From CALMFQ01 sp964495595 (lineage in GTDB: Bacteria > Pseudomonadota > Gammaproteobacteria > Burkholderiales > SCOH01): a stretch of 43,178 nucleotides of DNA. Of the stretch, positions 18,832 to 26,682 are shown in pieces. The notes beneath the pieces are model-generated. The model saw only the letters and a program-made list of their open reading frames with translations. It was not told where the DNA came from and made no database searches. The stretch lies in contig CAZBWH010000020.1 in NCBI GenBank assembly GCA_964495595.1, positions 1-43,178 on the forward strand, read 5' to 3'. Position 1 is the first letter of the stretch. Each line of letters starts with the position of its first letter. Position numbers and translations under genes: made by a program.

Positions 18832-20010
18832 TCAGGAAAACGCCTGAATACCTGTCTGTGCCTTGCCCAGAATCAGCGCATGAATGTCATGAGTACCTTC
18901 GTAGGTATTGACTGCCTCAAGGTTGGCCATGTGTCGCATGACATGATACTCGTCGGAAATGCCGTTGCCACCGAGCATGTCGCGAGCCTTGCGGGCAATG
19001 TCCAGGGCCTTGCCGCAGGAATTGCGCTTGATCAGGGATACCATTTCTGCGGTGGCCTGCCCTTGGTCCATCAGGCGCCCCACTTGCAGGGCGGCCAGCG
19101 TGGCGAGGGTAATCTCGGTTTGCATGTCGGCCAGCTTCAGCTGGATCAGCTGATTGGCTGCCAGTGGACGGCCAAATTGCTTGCGCGCCAGTACATAGTC
19201 ACGGGCAATGTGCCAGCAACTCTCTGCCGCACCCAGCGCTCCCCAGGCAATTCCGTAGCGCGCCTTGCTCAGGCAAGCCAGCGCAGACTGCAAGCCGACG
19301 GCTCCTGGCAATCGCTGCTCTTCCGGCACCACCACACCATCGAGCACGATTTCGCCCGTAATCGATGCCCGCAGGCTGCACTTGCCCTGCAAGGCCGGCG
19401 TGTGCAGACCGGCCAGGCCGCGCTCCAGCAGAAAGCCGGCAACCCGCTTCTCATCGTCTCGCGCCCAAACCAGCAACAAGTCGGCAATCGGGGCATTAGT
19501 GATCCACATTTTGCTGCCGGTCAGACAATAGCCACCACTGACCCGGCGGGCACGGGCCTGCATGCCAGCCGGGTCGGAGCCATGATCGGGCTCGGTCAGC
19601 CCGAAACAGCCGATCATGGTGCCACTGGCCAACAGGGGCAAATAGCGGCTTTTCTGCGCCTCACTGCCAAAGCGGTCGATGGGATACATGACCAACGAAC
19701 TCTGGACGCTCATTGCAGATCGGTAACCGCTGTCCACCCGCTCAATTTCGCGGGCCAACAGGCCATACTCAACATGCGACAAGCCTGGGCACCCATTGCC
19801 GGTAATGTTGCCTCCCAGAAAACCCATTGCCCCCATGTCGCGCATGATCGCCGTATCGAAATATTCGTGACGCCAGGCATCGACGATACCGGGCTGCAGG
19901 CGTTGCTGGCAGAACCGGTGGGCAGCATCGCGCACCGCCCGCTCCTCATCACTCAACCTATCTGCGATCCGTAACAGATCGTCCCACCCTGCCACGCACT
20001 CAGTCGACAT
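18832..20010 (-). CDS. gcdH: Acyl-CoA dehydrogenase, glutaryl-CoA dehydrogenase-like
   Basis: 392-residue FAD enzyme. CFGLTEPDHGSDPAGM and KMWITNAPIADL are the FAD and substrate-binding signatures, and YEGTHDIHALILG at the C terminus supplies the catalytic Glu. The pattern (SGYRSAMSVQSSLVMYPI, RKQFGRPLAANQLIQLKLADM) is that of glutaryl-CoA dehydrogenases, which oxidise and decarboxylate glutaryl-CoA to crotonyl-CoA in lysine and tryptophan breakdown. AAGGGAAA precedes the ATG. It is divergent from the pigment cluster and probably not part of it. Confidence 0.88.
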   Translation of the reverse strand: MSTECVAGWDDLLRIADRLSDEERAVRDAAHRFCQQRLQPGIVDAWRHEYFDTAIMRDMGAMGFLGGNITGNGCPGLSHVEYGLLAREIERVDSGYRSAMSVQSSLVMYPIDRFGSEAQKSRYLPLLASGTMIGCFGLTEPDHGSDPAGMQARARRVSGGYCLTGSKMWITNAPIADLLLVWARDDEKRVAGFLLERGLAGLHTPALQGKCSLRASITGEIVLDGVVVPEEQRLPGAVGLQSALACLSKARYGIAWGALGAAESCWHIARDYVLARKQFGRPLAANQLIQLKLADMQTEITLATLAALQVGRLMDQGQATAEMVSLIKRNSCGKALDIARKARDMLGGNGISDEYHVMRHMANLEAVNTYEGTHDIHALILGKAQTGIQAFS

Positions 20011-20144
20011 TGCTTTCCCTTTCAGGCATATTTGCTTTGAAAGCTAGCGGAGTCTGGCACCAATTCAAGGAACATTCAGGCCGTTTCGCTTGCCGGCGAA
20101 AGCCACTCCCGGTCGCACGGTCTTTTTCCTCCAGCAAACCAGAG

Positions 20145-21191
20145 ATGAAGCAAGTTACGCTCCTGCGATTCAGCCAACTGCCGATCGACCATCCCTCCTC
20201 TCTGCAGCCCGACCATCCATGCGGGCTGGGGATGCAGTGCGTGGGCCGCTTGCCAGGCCCTCTGGCCACTTGCTTGCCAGTCCAGTACTTGCGGATGCCG
20301 TTACTCGCCGATTCACTGGCAGCCCCCCCCCCTTCCTGCCTCATCGAACATTGGCAAATCGAAGAGCCGGTGCTGGACGGCCAGTCTGGCGCGATACGGT
20401 TCCGCCAGACTGAAAACATCCTGTTTGGCGTCGTTGAACTCAACGAAACGGACGAGCCGTTCCGCAACCAGCCATCTCCGCTGCGCGCCGCAACCGAGTT
20501 GGCCTACCGGCAGATTCTGGCGCTGCAGGCGGACACTGGAATGACCCGCTTGTGGCGGGTCTGGAACTACCTGCCCGACATTCACGGCGACGAAGCAGGA
20601 CTGGAACGTTATCGTCAGTTCAATATCGGCCGGCATCAGGCTCTGGGTGAGTTCGGCATCCCGGTCGACCGTAGCCCCGCTGCCAGTGCCCTGGGGGTCA
20701 GGGAAGGGGGGCTGTCAATCGCATTTCTCGCCGGATGCGAAACGCCGGGGTATATCGAAAACCCCAGACAGATCAGCGCCTTCGCCTACCCGCAACAATA
20801 CGGCCCCCGAAGCCCGGCGTTCACTCGGGCCACCACCATAGCCATCGGCAGCGAGCAATGGCTGTTTGTCTCTGGCACGGCCAGCATTGTCGGACATGAA
20901 ACCCGACACCCAGGCGACGTAGTGGCCCAAACCCAAGAAACCATGGCCAATCTGGCCGCCTTGCTTGATCAGGCCAACCGGCAACAGCCTGCGGCCCACT
21001 GGCGATTGGACGGGCTGATTTACCGGGTGTACCTGCGTCATGCAAGCGATTATCCAACGGTGAAGACCGTCCTGACCCACCTGCTGGGCTTGCCGATACA
21101 GGTCACCTATGTTCAGGCAGACATCTGCCGACGCGACCTGCTGGTCGAGATCGAGGCACTGGCACGCCTACCGTCAACTCAGCCGGGCTGA
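20145..21191 (+). CDS. Chorismatase (XanB2/Hyg5/FkbO family)
   Basis: 348 residues. Members hydrolyse chorismate to 3-hydroxybenzoate (Hyg5), to 3- and 4-hydroxybenzoate (XanB2) or to a dihydroxy-cyclohexadiene acid (FkbO). Landmarks are RVWNYLPDIH, ERYRQFNIGR, YPQQYGPRSPAFTRAT, SGTASIVGHETRHPGD and, at about 324-337, ADICRRDLLVEIE, which carries the catalytic Glu. XanB2 supplies the aromatic head of xanthomonadin, so I infer that this gene makes the hydroxybenzoate starter for the adjacent polyene pathway. The ATG at 20145 has only a weak ribosome site; an upstream in-frame start near 20010 would overlap gcdH. Which subfamily it belongs to is not decided here. Confidence 0.85.
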   Translation: MKQVTLLRFSQLPIDHPSSLQPDHPCGLGMQCVGRLPGPLATCLPVQYLRMPLLADSLAAPPPSCLIEHWQIEEPVLDGQSGAIRFRQTENILFGVVELNETDEPFRNQPSPLRAATELAYRQILALQADTGMTRLWRVWNYLPDIHGDEAGLERYRQFNIGRHQALGEFGIPVDRSPAASALGVREGGLSIAFLAGCETPGYIENPRQISAFAYPQQYGPRSPAFTRATTIAIGSEQWLFVSGTASIVGHETRHPGDVVAQTQETMANLAALLDQANRQQPAAHWRLDGLIYRVYLRHASDYPTVKTVLTHLLGLPIQVTYVQADICRRDLLVEIEALARLPSTQPG

Positions 21192-21195
21192 GGCG

Positions 21196-22026
21196 ATGCG
21201 CCTGAAAATTGCTTGCCTGCCAATCTGTGTCCTTTGCATGCCGGAGGCCATGGCTTCCGATCAGCCTGCCCGCTGGGAAGCTGGTGTCGGCGTCGCGGCA
21301 ATGATCCTGCCCGCCTACCGTGGATCGGATACCCTGCACCGGCAGGTGTTACCGGTTCCGTACCTGCGCTACGAAGGGGATTTCATCAAGGCAGACCGGC
21401 ATGGCGTACGGGGGGAATTGTTCGACAGCAAACGCTTGGAAATGAACCTGAGCGCGTCAGCGTCGCCGCCCGGCAAAAGCAGCGATGTCGTTGCCCGCAT
21501 CGGAATGCCCGATTTGCAACCAATGGTCGAATTGGGAATCCAGGCCGATATCACGCTATGGGAGGGGGGCGGCAAGGTGCCATTCATCAAGCTCAGGCTA
21601 CCGGTGCGGGAGGCCTTGACCCTGACATCCCCCTGGCGCAACGCCGGGACGGTGTTCACTCCGAACCTCAATGCCGACCTCCACGATGCAGGCGGTATGC
21701 CTGGCTGGACACTCGGACTGGTAGCCGGTCCGATCCTGGCCAGCCGGCGACAGAACACCTATTTTTACTCGGTCGCATCCGAGTACGCCACGGCCAGCCG
21801 CCCGGCCTACGATGCCCGCGGGGGATATGGTGGTTCACAATGGCTCATGTCGCTGTCGCGAAAGTTCACCAACAGCTGGGTTGGCGCCTTCGTCCGGTAT
21901 GACACCTTGAAGGGCGCGGTTTTCGCAGACAGCCCGCTGGTACGGCAGGACCATTACGCCTCGGCGGGATTGGCCATCTGCTGGATCATCGGCCGATCCG
22001 GCCGGTTTTCCGATCCGCAGCAGTGA
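21196..22026 (+). CDS. MipA/OmpV-family outer-membrane protein
   Basis: 276 residues with a cleavable signal (about 1-20, ending EAMA-S) and a beta-strand-rich body. The family pattern includes WEAGVGVAAMILPAYRGSD near the mature N terminus, PVPYLRYEGDFIKADRHGVRG, a glycine/aromatic Y.A..G.GGSQW region and a C-terminal strand with YDTLKGAVFADSPLV. MipA is a scaffold for murein enzymes in E. coli; OmpV is a porin-like relative. It starts 4 bases after the chorismatase stop with GAGG upstream, so they are co-transcribed. I infer a role in placing pigment in, or adapting, the outer membrane. Confidence 0.85.
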   Translation: MRLKIACLPICVLCMPEAMASDQPARWEAGVGVAAMILPAYRGSDTLHRQVLPVPYLRYEGDFIKADRHGVRGELFDSKRLEMNLSASASPPGKSSDVVARIGMPDLQPMVELGIQADITLWEGGGKVPFIKLRLPVREALTLTSPWRNAGTVFTPNLNADLHDAGGMPGWTLGLVAGPILASRRQNTYFYSVASEYATASRPAYDARGGYGGSQWLMSLSRKFTNSWVGAFVRYDTLKGAVFADSPLVRQDHYASAGLAICWIIGRSGRFSDPQQ

Positions 22027-22053
22027 TCCCTGGCAGCCGTCCCGCGCTGACCG

Positions 22054-22561
22054 TCAGCCCGTGACGGGCGGTGCAAACAGCCGCTCCCGCGGCGCGTAAG
22101 CGATCAGGACCTCAAACCGTCCTGCCTCCTGGTCGTCCACCAAGGCACGTGCGTTGACCTGCACCAGCAACGGNNNNNNNNNNCTGTCGGCAATGAAGAT
22201 GGAACGCCACATCAGTATCCGGCAACACAGGCTGTTTGAACCAGCAATTGCGTACCCCTGCAAGCACGCCGACCGAGTCATCAGACAAGGTGCCGACATA
22301 AGGGTCGCCACGCAGCAGTCCTGCACCAGCCAGCTGTGCCGTCGCCTCGATTAGTAGAACCCCAGGCACAATCGGCATACCCGGAAAATGGCCTTCAATG
22401 ATCGGATTGTCGAACGACCATCGGGCAATGCCGCGATATTCATGTGCATTGTTGATCACCAGATGGAGCGCCGCGGCAATGGCCCCCCGGTGCGGGATCA
22501 ACTGCTCGATATCCTGCCGCTCAAGCGTGATCGGGTAGCTGTAGTCAGGATAGGTGCTCAA
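22054..22561 (-). CDS. FabZ-like 3-hydroxyacyl-ACP dehydratase, interrupted by an assembly gap
   Basis: Hot-dog dehydratase. IPHRGA near the N terminus and EGHFPGMPIVPGVLLIEATAQLAG contain the catalytic His and Glu in FabZ-like spacing. The reading frame changes across ten N at 22174-22183. Upstream of the gap the protein reads to HLHCRQ; downstream the matching sequence (PLLVQVNARALVDD, ending PPVTG at 22054) is in another frame. The frames join if the real gap is a multiple of three, such as 9 or 12 bases, so the gene is probably intact. Probable start is TTG at 22561, in a TTGA overlap with the ketosynthase stop and preceded by AGG. Third gene of an ACP-KS-dehydratase unit. Confidence 0.75.
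22174..22183. other. Assembly gap (10 N)
   Basis: Ten undetermined bases within the dehydratase gene. The length is likely nominal, because the two flanks read in frames that are joined only by a gap divisible by three. Confidence 0.95.
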
Positions 22562-23817
22562 CCAGGATACCTGCGCGCCACCAGCGAGGCGTTGCTGCCC
22601 CCGAAGGCAAATGAATTGGACATGACCGCTTCGACTGTCACCGGATGTCTGCCGACCAGCGGAATGAAATCGAGGTCGCAACGCGGATCGGGTACTTCCA
22701 GTGTCGCAGTGGGGGGGAGCGCGCCCTTTTCAATGGCCATGACGCTGAGCAGAAATTCCAAGATGCCGCTGGCGCCGATCAGGTGGCCATGCATCGACTT
22801 GGTCGAACTGACCGCCAGGCCAGACGCATCCCCGAATACAGCGCGAATCGACTGGGTTTCGATGACGTCGCCCATGTCGGTAGCCGTGCCATGCGCATTG
22901 AGATACTGAATCTGCCCGGGTTGCAAGCCGGACTGCTGCAGCGCTTGCTGCATCGCCCTGACTTGCTGCGCCGAAGAAGGTGCAGTCAGATGATCGGCGT
23001 CGCTGGTGCTGCCGAATCCGCACACCTCGGCCCGGGCCTGCTGGCCACGAGCCTGGGCACGCGACTCACTTTCCAGCACCAGTGCCGCTGCGCCTTCACC
23101 CAGGACAAAACCGTTACGGTCAGCCGAGAATGGCCGGCAACTACGTGATGGGTCAGCCAGATGCGGCTTCGCCATGACCCGCAAGGCATTCCAGGCCAGC
23201 ATTGCGCCCGGAGTCAGCATCGCCTCGGTCCCCACCACCACGGCCGCATCCAGATATCCGTCACGGATGGCACGAAAAGCTTCACCGATAGCGACCGCCG
23301 ATGAAGCACAGGCGACCGAATAGGTATTGCTCGACCCGTGCAGGCCATAACGCATTGACACCAGCGCCGCAGCAGCATTAGGCATCATCCGTGGCACTGA
23401 CAGCGGGTGCATGACGGTCGGGTTGCGGCCCCGTTGAGAAGGGTCATGCAGCAGGGAATAGAACCGTTCATACTGGGAATCGACAGTCTGCGCGCCACCA
23501 AAGCCGATTCCGGCATACACGCCGATTCGATCGGCATCGACAGGCGGCTGATCGGTCATTGCAGCTTCAGTCATCGCCTGATGAGCCGCGATCAGGGCAA
23601 ATTGCGTGGCCCGATCCAGTCCTGCATAACGACTTTCCAGCAAAGGGGCCGGATCGGCCGCTGCAGCCACCAGCATACCGGGGAGCCAGCGGGCGACCGG
23701 GTCGGGGGCGGCACCCACGACACAGGTGCCGGCAAGCGCTGCATCAAACGCCGCATGGCGTTCGCTACCCAGCGGGCAGATGGTGCCCATGCCGGTAATC
23801 AGGACACGCGTTGCCAC
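22558..23817 (-). CDS. Beta-ketoacyl-ACP synthase II-type ketosynthase
   Basis: 419 residues, full-length FabF-like condensing enzyme with the complete active site: Cys 170 (SVACASS), His 309 (NAHGTATD), Lys 340 and His 345 (STKSMHGH). It should elongate ACP-bound chains with malonyl-ACP. It begins with GTG directly after the ACP stop and its own stop overlaps the dehydratase start, so the three genes form a unit. In aryl polyene clusters the corresponding extra ketosynthase would be ApeR; here it is separated from the main operon and has its own ACP and dehydratase. Confidence 0.9.
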   Translation of the reverse strand: MATRVLITGMGTICPLGSERHAAFDAALAGTCVVGAAPDPVARWLPGMLVAAAADPAPLLESRYAGLDRATQFALIAAHQAMTEAAMTDQPPVDADRIGVYAGIGFGGAQTVDSQYERFYSLLHDPSQRGRNPTVMHPLSVPRMMPNAAAALVSMRYGLHGSSNTYSVACASSAVAIGEAFRAIRDGYLDAAVVVGTEAMLTPGAMLAWNALRVMAKPHLADPSRSCRPFSADRNGFVLGEGAAALVLESESRAQARGQQARAEVCGFGSTSDADHLTAPSSAQQVRAMQQALQQSGLQPGQIQYLNAHGTATDMGDVIETQSIRAVFGDASGLAVSSTKSMHGHLIGASGILEFLLSVMAIEKGALPPTATLEVPDPRCDLDFIPLVGRHPVTVEAVMSNSFAFGGSNASLVARRYPG

Positions 23818-24096
23818 TCAGCGCCCCGGCTCAAGATCCAGTGCCGGCAGTGCTCCATGATGATGGGCGCGAACCTGGGTTTCGATATCGGCCAGCATGT
23901 CGGCAAAGCTCATTCCCAGGTAACGCATGGGATCGTTGAGCTGAAATCCGCAACGGTCTTCAATTTCAAACAGCATTTCAACCATGTCGAGAGAATCAAG
24001 GCCGAGGGCGGCAACCTGAAGATCGGGTTGATTGAACAGGGAAAGGTCGATACCTTTGGTAGCGACCAGATAGTTAATGACGAGTTGTTGTAGCAT
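23818..24096 (-). CDS. Acyl carrier protein (cassette with ketosynthase and dehydratase)
   Basis: 92 residues with the phosphopantetheine site LGLDSLDMVEML (Ser 35) and the acidic helix EIEDRCGFQL. It needs a 4'-phosphopantetheinyl transferase, not seen in this window. The ATG at 24096 was preferred over a GTG at 24123, because the likely -10 box at 24142-24137 would leave almost no leader for the latter. The C-terminal tail is longer than in FabD-FabG-type ACPs. It is the first gene of the leftward ACP-KS-dehydratase unit. Confidence 0.88.
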   Translation of the reverse strand: MLQQLVINYLVATKGIDLSLFNQPDLQVAALGLDSLDMVEMLFEIEDRCGFQLNDPMRYLGMSFADMLADIETQVRAHHHGALPALDLEPGR

Positions 24097-24136
24097 GAGC
24101 GTATTCTTGATACATGATTTCACTGCATAAAATCTG

Positions 24137-24142
24137 ATTATA
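24137..24142 (-). promoter_or_regulatory. Consensus -10 box upstream of the ACP cassette
   Basis: The minus strand reads TATAAT, a perfect -10 hexamer, about 41 bases before the ACP ATG. No good -35 is seen at 16-18 bases. Two short GC hairpins lie further upstream (GGCC-ATTTC-GGCC at about 24154-24166; CCCCG-GAAATT-CGGGG at 24165-24180), between this box and the divergent acyltransferase gene. Confidence 0.45.
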
Positions 24143-24209
24143 CCCTAGAATCCGGCCATTTCGGCCCCGGAAATTCGGGGCGAACGCGCTGTCAGCAGGT
24201 ATTGTCGAT

Positions 24210-24962
24210 TTGAGCCGTCTACCCCGTGTCTGTCAACTGATCCTGTTTTATGCCCTGCTCGCCTGGCTGGGCTCAATGCTGCTCATTGCCACGCTGGCGG
24301 CACTGCCATTGCTGCTGGTTCCGGCATCGATTCGCCAGCCGGTGGTGCAACTTGGCATTGGTTCAATCTGCAGGATATTTCTGGCTGGCAGCTCAGCCTG
24401 TGGATTGATGCGGCTGGATCTTGCTGCACTGGATTCACTCAAGTACCGGCAAAAGCTGCTGCTGACGCCCAACCACCCGAGCCTGATCGATGCCTTTCTG
24501 ATCCTATCCCGGATTCCGCACGCGATCTGCCTGATGAAAGCCAGCATCAGCATGAACCTGTTTCTAGGTATTGGCGCACGTCTGGCCGGCTATGTCTCGA
24601 ACCGGCATCCAGACCAGATGTTTCGATCTGCCATCAGTGTGGTTCAGCAAGGAGGGCTGCTACTGGTGTTTCCTGAAGGCACGCGCACGACCCGGCAACC
24701 CGTCAATCCCCTGCAGGGCGCGGCCGCACTGATTGCCAAACACGCCCACGCTCCGTTGCAAACGATCCTGCTCACCACCAACTCTGCCTATCTGAGCAAA
24801 GGCTGGCCGCTGCTGCGTCCTCCTGCCTTTCCGTTGATTTACCGTGCCTGCCTCGGCCCCCTGATCGAGCCGGCAACTGCCGTGACATCGACGACCGATG
24901 GCATGCAGCAGGTTTTCGAACGAGGCATGTCACAGTCGATCGACCCTGATCTGTCCATTTAG
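24210..24962 (+). CDS. PlsC-like lysophospholipid acyltransferase family protein
   Basis: 250 residues. N-terminal hydrophobic segment (about 8-38), then the acyltransferase motifs NHPSLID (HX4D, His 89 and Asp 94) and VFPEGTRT (154-160). This family moves acyl chains from ACP or CoA onto glycerol or other hydroxyls at the inner membrane. Aryl polyene clusters usually carry one, thought to link the polyene or a fatty acid to the lipid carrier. The only plausible start in the frame is TTG at 24210, with AGG 10 bases upstream. It is divergent from the ACP cassette. Confidence 0.82.
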   Translation: MSRLPRVCQLILFYALLAWLGSMLLIATLAALPLLLVPASIRQPVVQLGIGSICRIFLAGSSACGLMRLDLAALDSLKYRQKLLLTPNHPSLIDAFLILSRIPHAICLMKASISMNLFLGIGARLAGYVSNRHPDQMFRSAISVVQQGGLLLVFPEGTRTTRQPVNPLQGAAALIAKHAHAPLQTILLTTNSAYLSKGWPLLRPPAFPLIYRACLGPLIEPATAVTSTTDGMQQVFERGMSQSIDPDLSI

Positions 24963-25129
24963 CATTGCCGATGTATGCGCGCCGTTGATTACGCCATTGT
25001 CATGACTTGACCATATTGCAGCCGATGGGCTACCCTCTGGCCAGTTTGTCACTCGTCTGGCCGTTACTTACCCGCCGGATTGCACTCTGCCCCGGACCAT
25101 CGCCCGCCCGAACTGACCGTTTTGCATTC

Positions 25130-25909
25130 ATGCCGCTGCCCTCTTCCACTCATCTGGTGCTGATTCCGAGCTACAACCCTGGCCCGAAGGTATTCGAGGC
25201 CGTGCAGGCAGCACGGCAGTACTGGAATCCGGTCTGGGTGGTGGTCGACGGCAGCACCGATGGCACGACTGAACCGCTTCAGCAGCTGGCACAACAGGAT
25301 GCCGGGCTGCGGATACTGGTCCTGCCGAACAACCAGGGCAAGGGCGCAGCGGTGTTGTCCGGCCTGGATGAAGCGGCCAGGCAAGGCTTCAGCCACGTGC
25401 TTTGCATGGACTCGGATGGCCAGCACCCTGCTGCGCTGATTCCTGAATTCATGGCCTGCTCGCAGGCCCGCCCGGCATCAATGGTGCTGGGTGTGCCGGT
25501 GTTCGATGCCAGTGCCCCGGCGCTGCGCGTGAAAGGCCGCAAAATTTCCAACTGGTGGGCCAATCTCGAAACGCTGTGGATGGGGATCGGTGATTCCTTG
25601 TTTGGCTTCAGGGTATATCCGGTCGCACCGCTACGAAACATCATGCACCGCCAGCGCTGGATGCGCCGCTTCGACTTTGACCCTGAAGCAGTGGTTCGCT
25701 TGTGCTGGCACGGGGTTTGGCCGGTCAATCTGCCTTCCCCGGTTCGCTACTTCCGTGCTGACGAAGGTGGCGTCTCCCATTTCAATTACTGGCGCGACAA
25801 TCGCTTGCTGACCTGGATGCATATCAGGCTGATGACCGGTTTCGTGCTGCGTCTGCCGCTGCTGGCATTCCGGCGACTGACTACCCCAGACAAAGGCCCA
25901 TCCCGATGA
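25130..25909 (+). CDS. Family 2 glycosyltransferase (ApeJ N-terminal-like)
   Basis: 259 residues, GT2 fold. VLIPSYNPG (10-18), VVVDGSTDGT (37-46), NNQGKGAAVLSGL and the DXD-type MDSDGQHP (93-100, Asp 94 and 96) bind the nucleotide sugar. The later features (VPVFDASAP, GDSLFGFRVYP, a C-terminal hydrophobic stretch) are those I know from the glycosyltransferase half of the fused glycosyltransferase/acyltransferase of many aryl polyene clusters. Here it is a separate protein. The ATG at 25130 has no clear ribosome site. Its stop overlaps the next gene (ATGA). Confidence 0.82.
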   Translation: MPLPSSTHLVLIPSYNPGPKVFEAVQAARQYWNPVWVVVDGSTDGTTEPLQQLAQQDAGLRILVLPNNQGKGAAVLSGLDEAARQGFSHVLCMDSDGQHPAALIPEFMACSQARPASMVLGVPVFDASAPALRVKGRKISNWWANLETLWMGIGDSLFGFRVYPVAPLRNIMHRQRWMRRFDFDPEAVVRLCWHGVWPVNLPSPVRYFRADEGGVSHFNYWRDNRLLTWMHIRLMTGFVLRLPLLAFRRLTTPDKGPSR

Positions 25910-26676
25910 CCGACTCCTCGCGTACCACTGAACCGGCCCGTACGCCACATCGCCCGCTGACCGATTATTACCCGGACGAGCCGGCGCGCGCCGGCTTTGT
26001 CAGGGAGATGTTTGACAGTACGGCAGCCGATTACGACCGGATGGAGCGCATTCTCAGCTTCGGCACCGGAAAGTGGTATCGCGGCCAGGCGCTGCAGCGT
26101 GCGGGGTTGAAACCCGGGATGCGTATCCTGGATGTCGGAGTGGGCACCGGCCTGGTTGCCAGCGAAGCGGCCAGGATCGTGGGTCGCCCGGAGCTGGTAT
26201 CCGGCGTCGACCCGAGTAGCAGCATGATGGAAACCGCCCGGGTTCCAGCCGGTGTCCAGCTGGTCAACGGCACTGCCGAGTCAATTCCGTTCCCCGATGC
26301 ACAGTTCGATTTTCTGAGCATGGGATATGCGCTGCGCCACATCGGGGACCTGCGGCAGGCTTTTCGCGAATTCCACCGGGTGCTCAAGCCGGGTGGCAAA
26401 CTCTGCCTGCTGGAAATCACTTGCCCGGAGACGCGCTGGGGCAAGTTGCTGCTCAAGCTGTACATGAAAGGCTGGGTACCCATGCTGGCGCCATTTATCG
26501 GTGATCGACACAACACGGCCAAGCTGTGGCGTTATTACTGGGACACCATTGAGGCGTGCCTGCCGCCAGCGCAGATCGTTGCCGAACTCGAAGCCGCTGG
26601 TTTCAAGGGTGCACGACGCTATATCGATGTACGCAGCATGAGCATATTTGCCGAATTTCAGGCGGAGAAAGGCTGA
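25906..26676 (+). CDS. UbiE/Coq5-like class I SAM methyltransferase
   Basis: 256 residues. Motif I ILDVGVGTG (74-82), acidic GVDPSSSMM, FDFLSMGYALRH and FHRVLKPGGKL are typical of UbiE-type C-methyltransferases acting on quinone or phenolic rings. It overlaps the glycosyltransferase stop and lies within the pigment cluster, so ring methylation of the aryl head or O-methylation of its hydroxyl is a reasonable inference. The respiratory ubiE gene is normally elsewhere with ubiB/ubiJ. The substrate is not shown by sequence. Confidence 0.8.
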   Translation: MTDSSRTTEPARTPHRPLTDYYPDEPARAGFVREMFDSTAADYDRMERILSFGTGKWYRGQALQRAGLKPGMRILDVGVGTGLVASEAARIVGRPELVSGVDPSSSMMETARVPAGVQLVNGTAESIPFPDAQFDFLSMGYALRHIGDLRQAFREFHRVLKPGGKLCLLEITCPETRWGKLLLKLYMKGWVPMLAPFIGDRHNTAKLWRYYWDTIEACLPPAQIVAELEAAGFKGARRYIDVRSMSIFAEFQAEKG

Positions 26677-26682
26677 GCTCGC

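Noticed and set aside
18787..19974. 395-codon open frame opposite the glutaryl-CoA dehydrogenase gene
   Set aside because: Antisense shadow; the opposite strand encodes a full acyl-CoA dehydrogenase.
22027..22080. GCCCG-TGA-CGGGC hairpin between the MipA-like and dehydratase genes as a terminator
   Set aside because: Five-bp stem with a three-base loop and no T-run; it may be chance in this GC-rich stretch.
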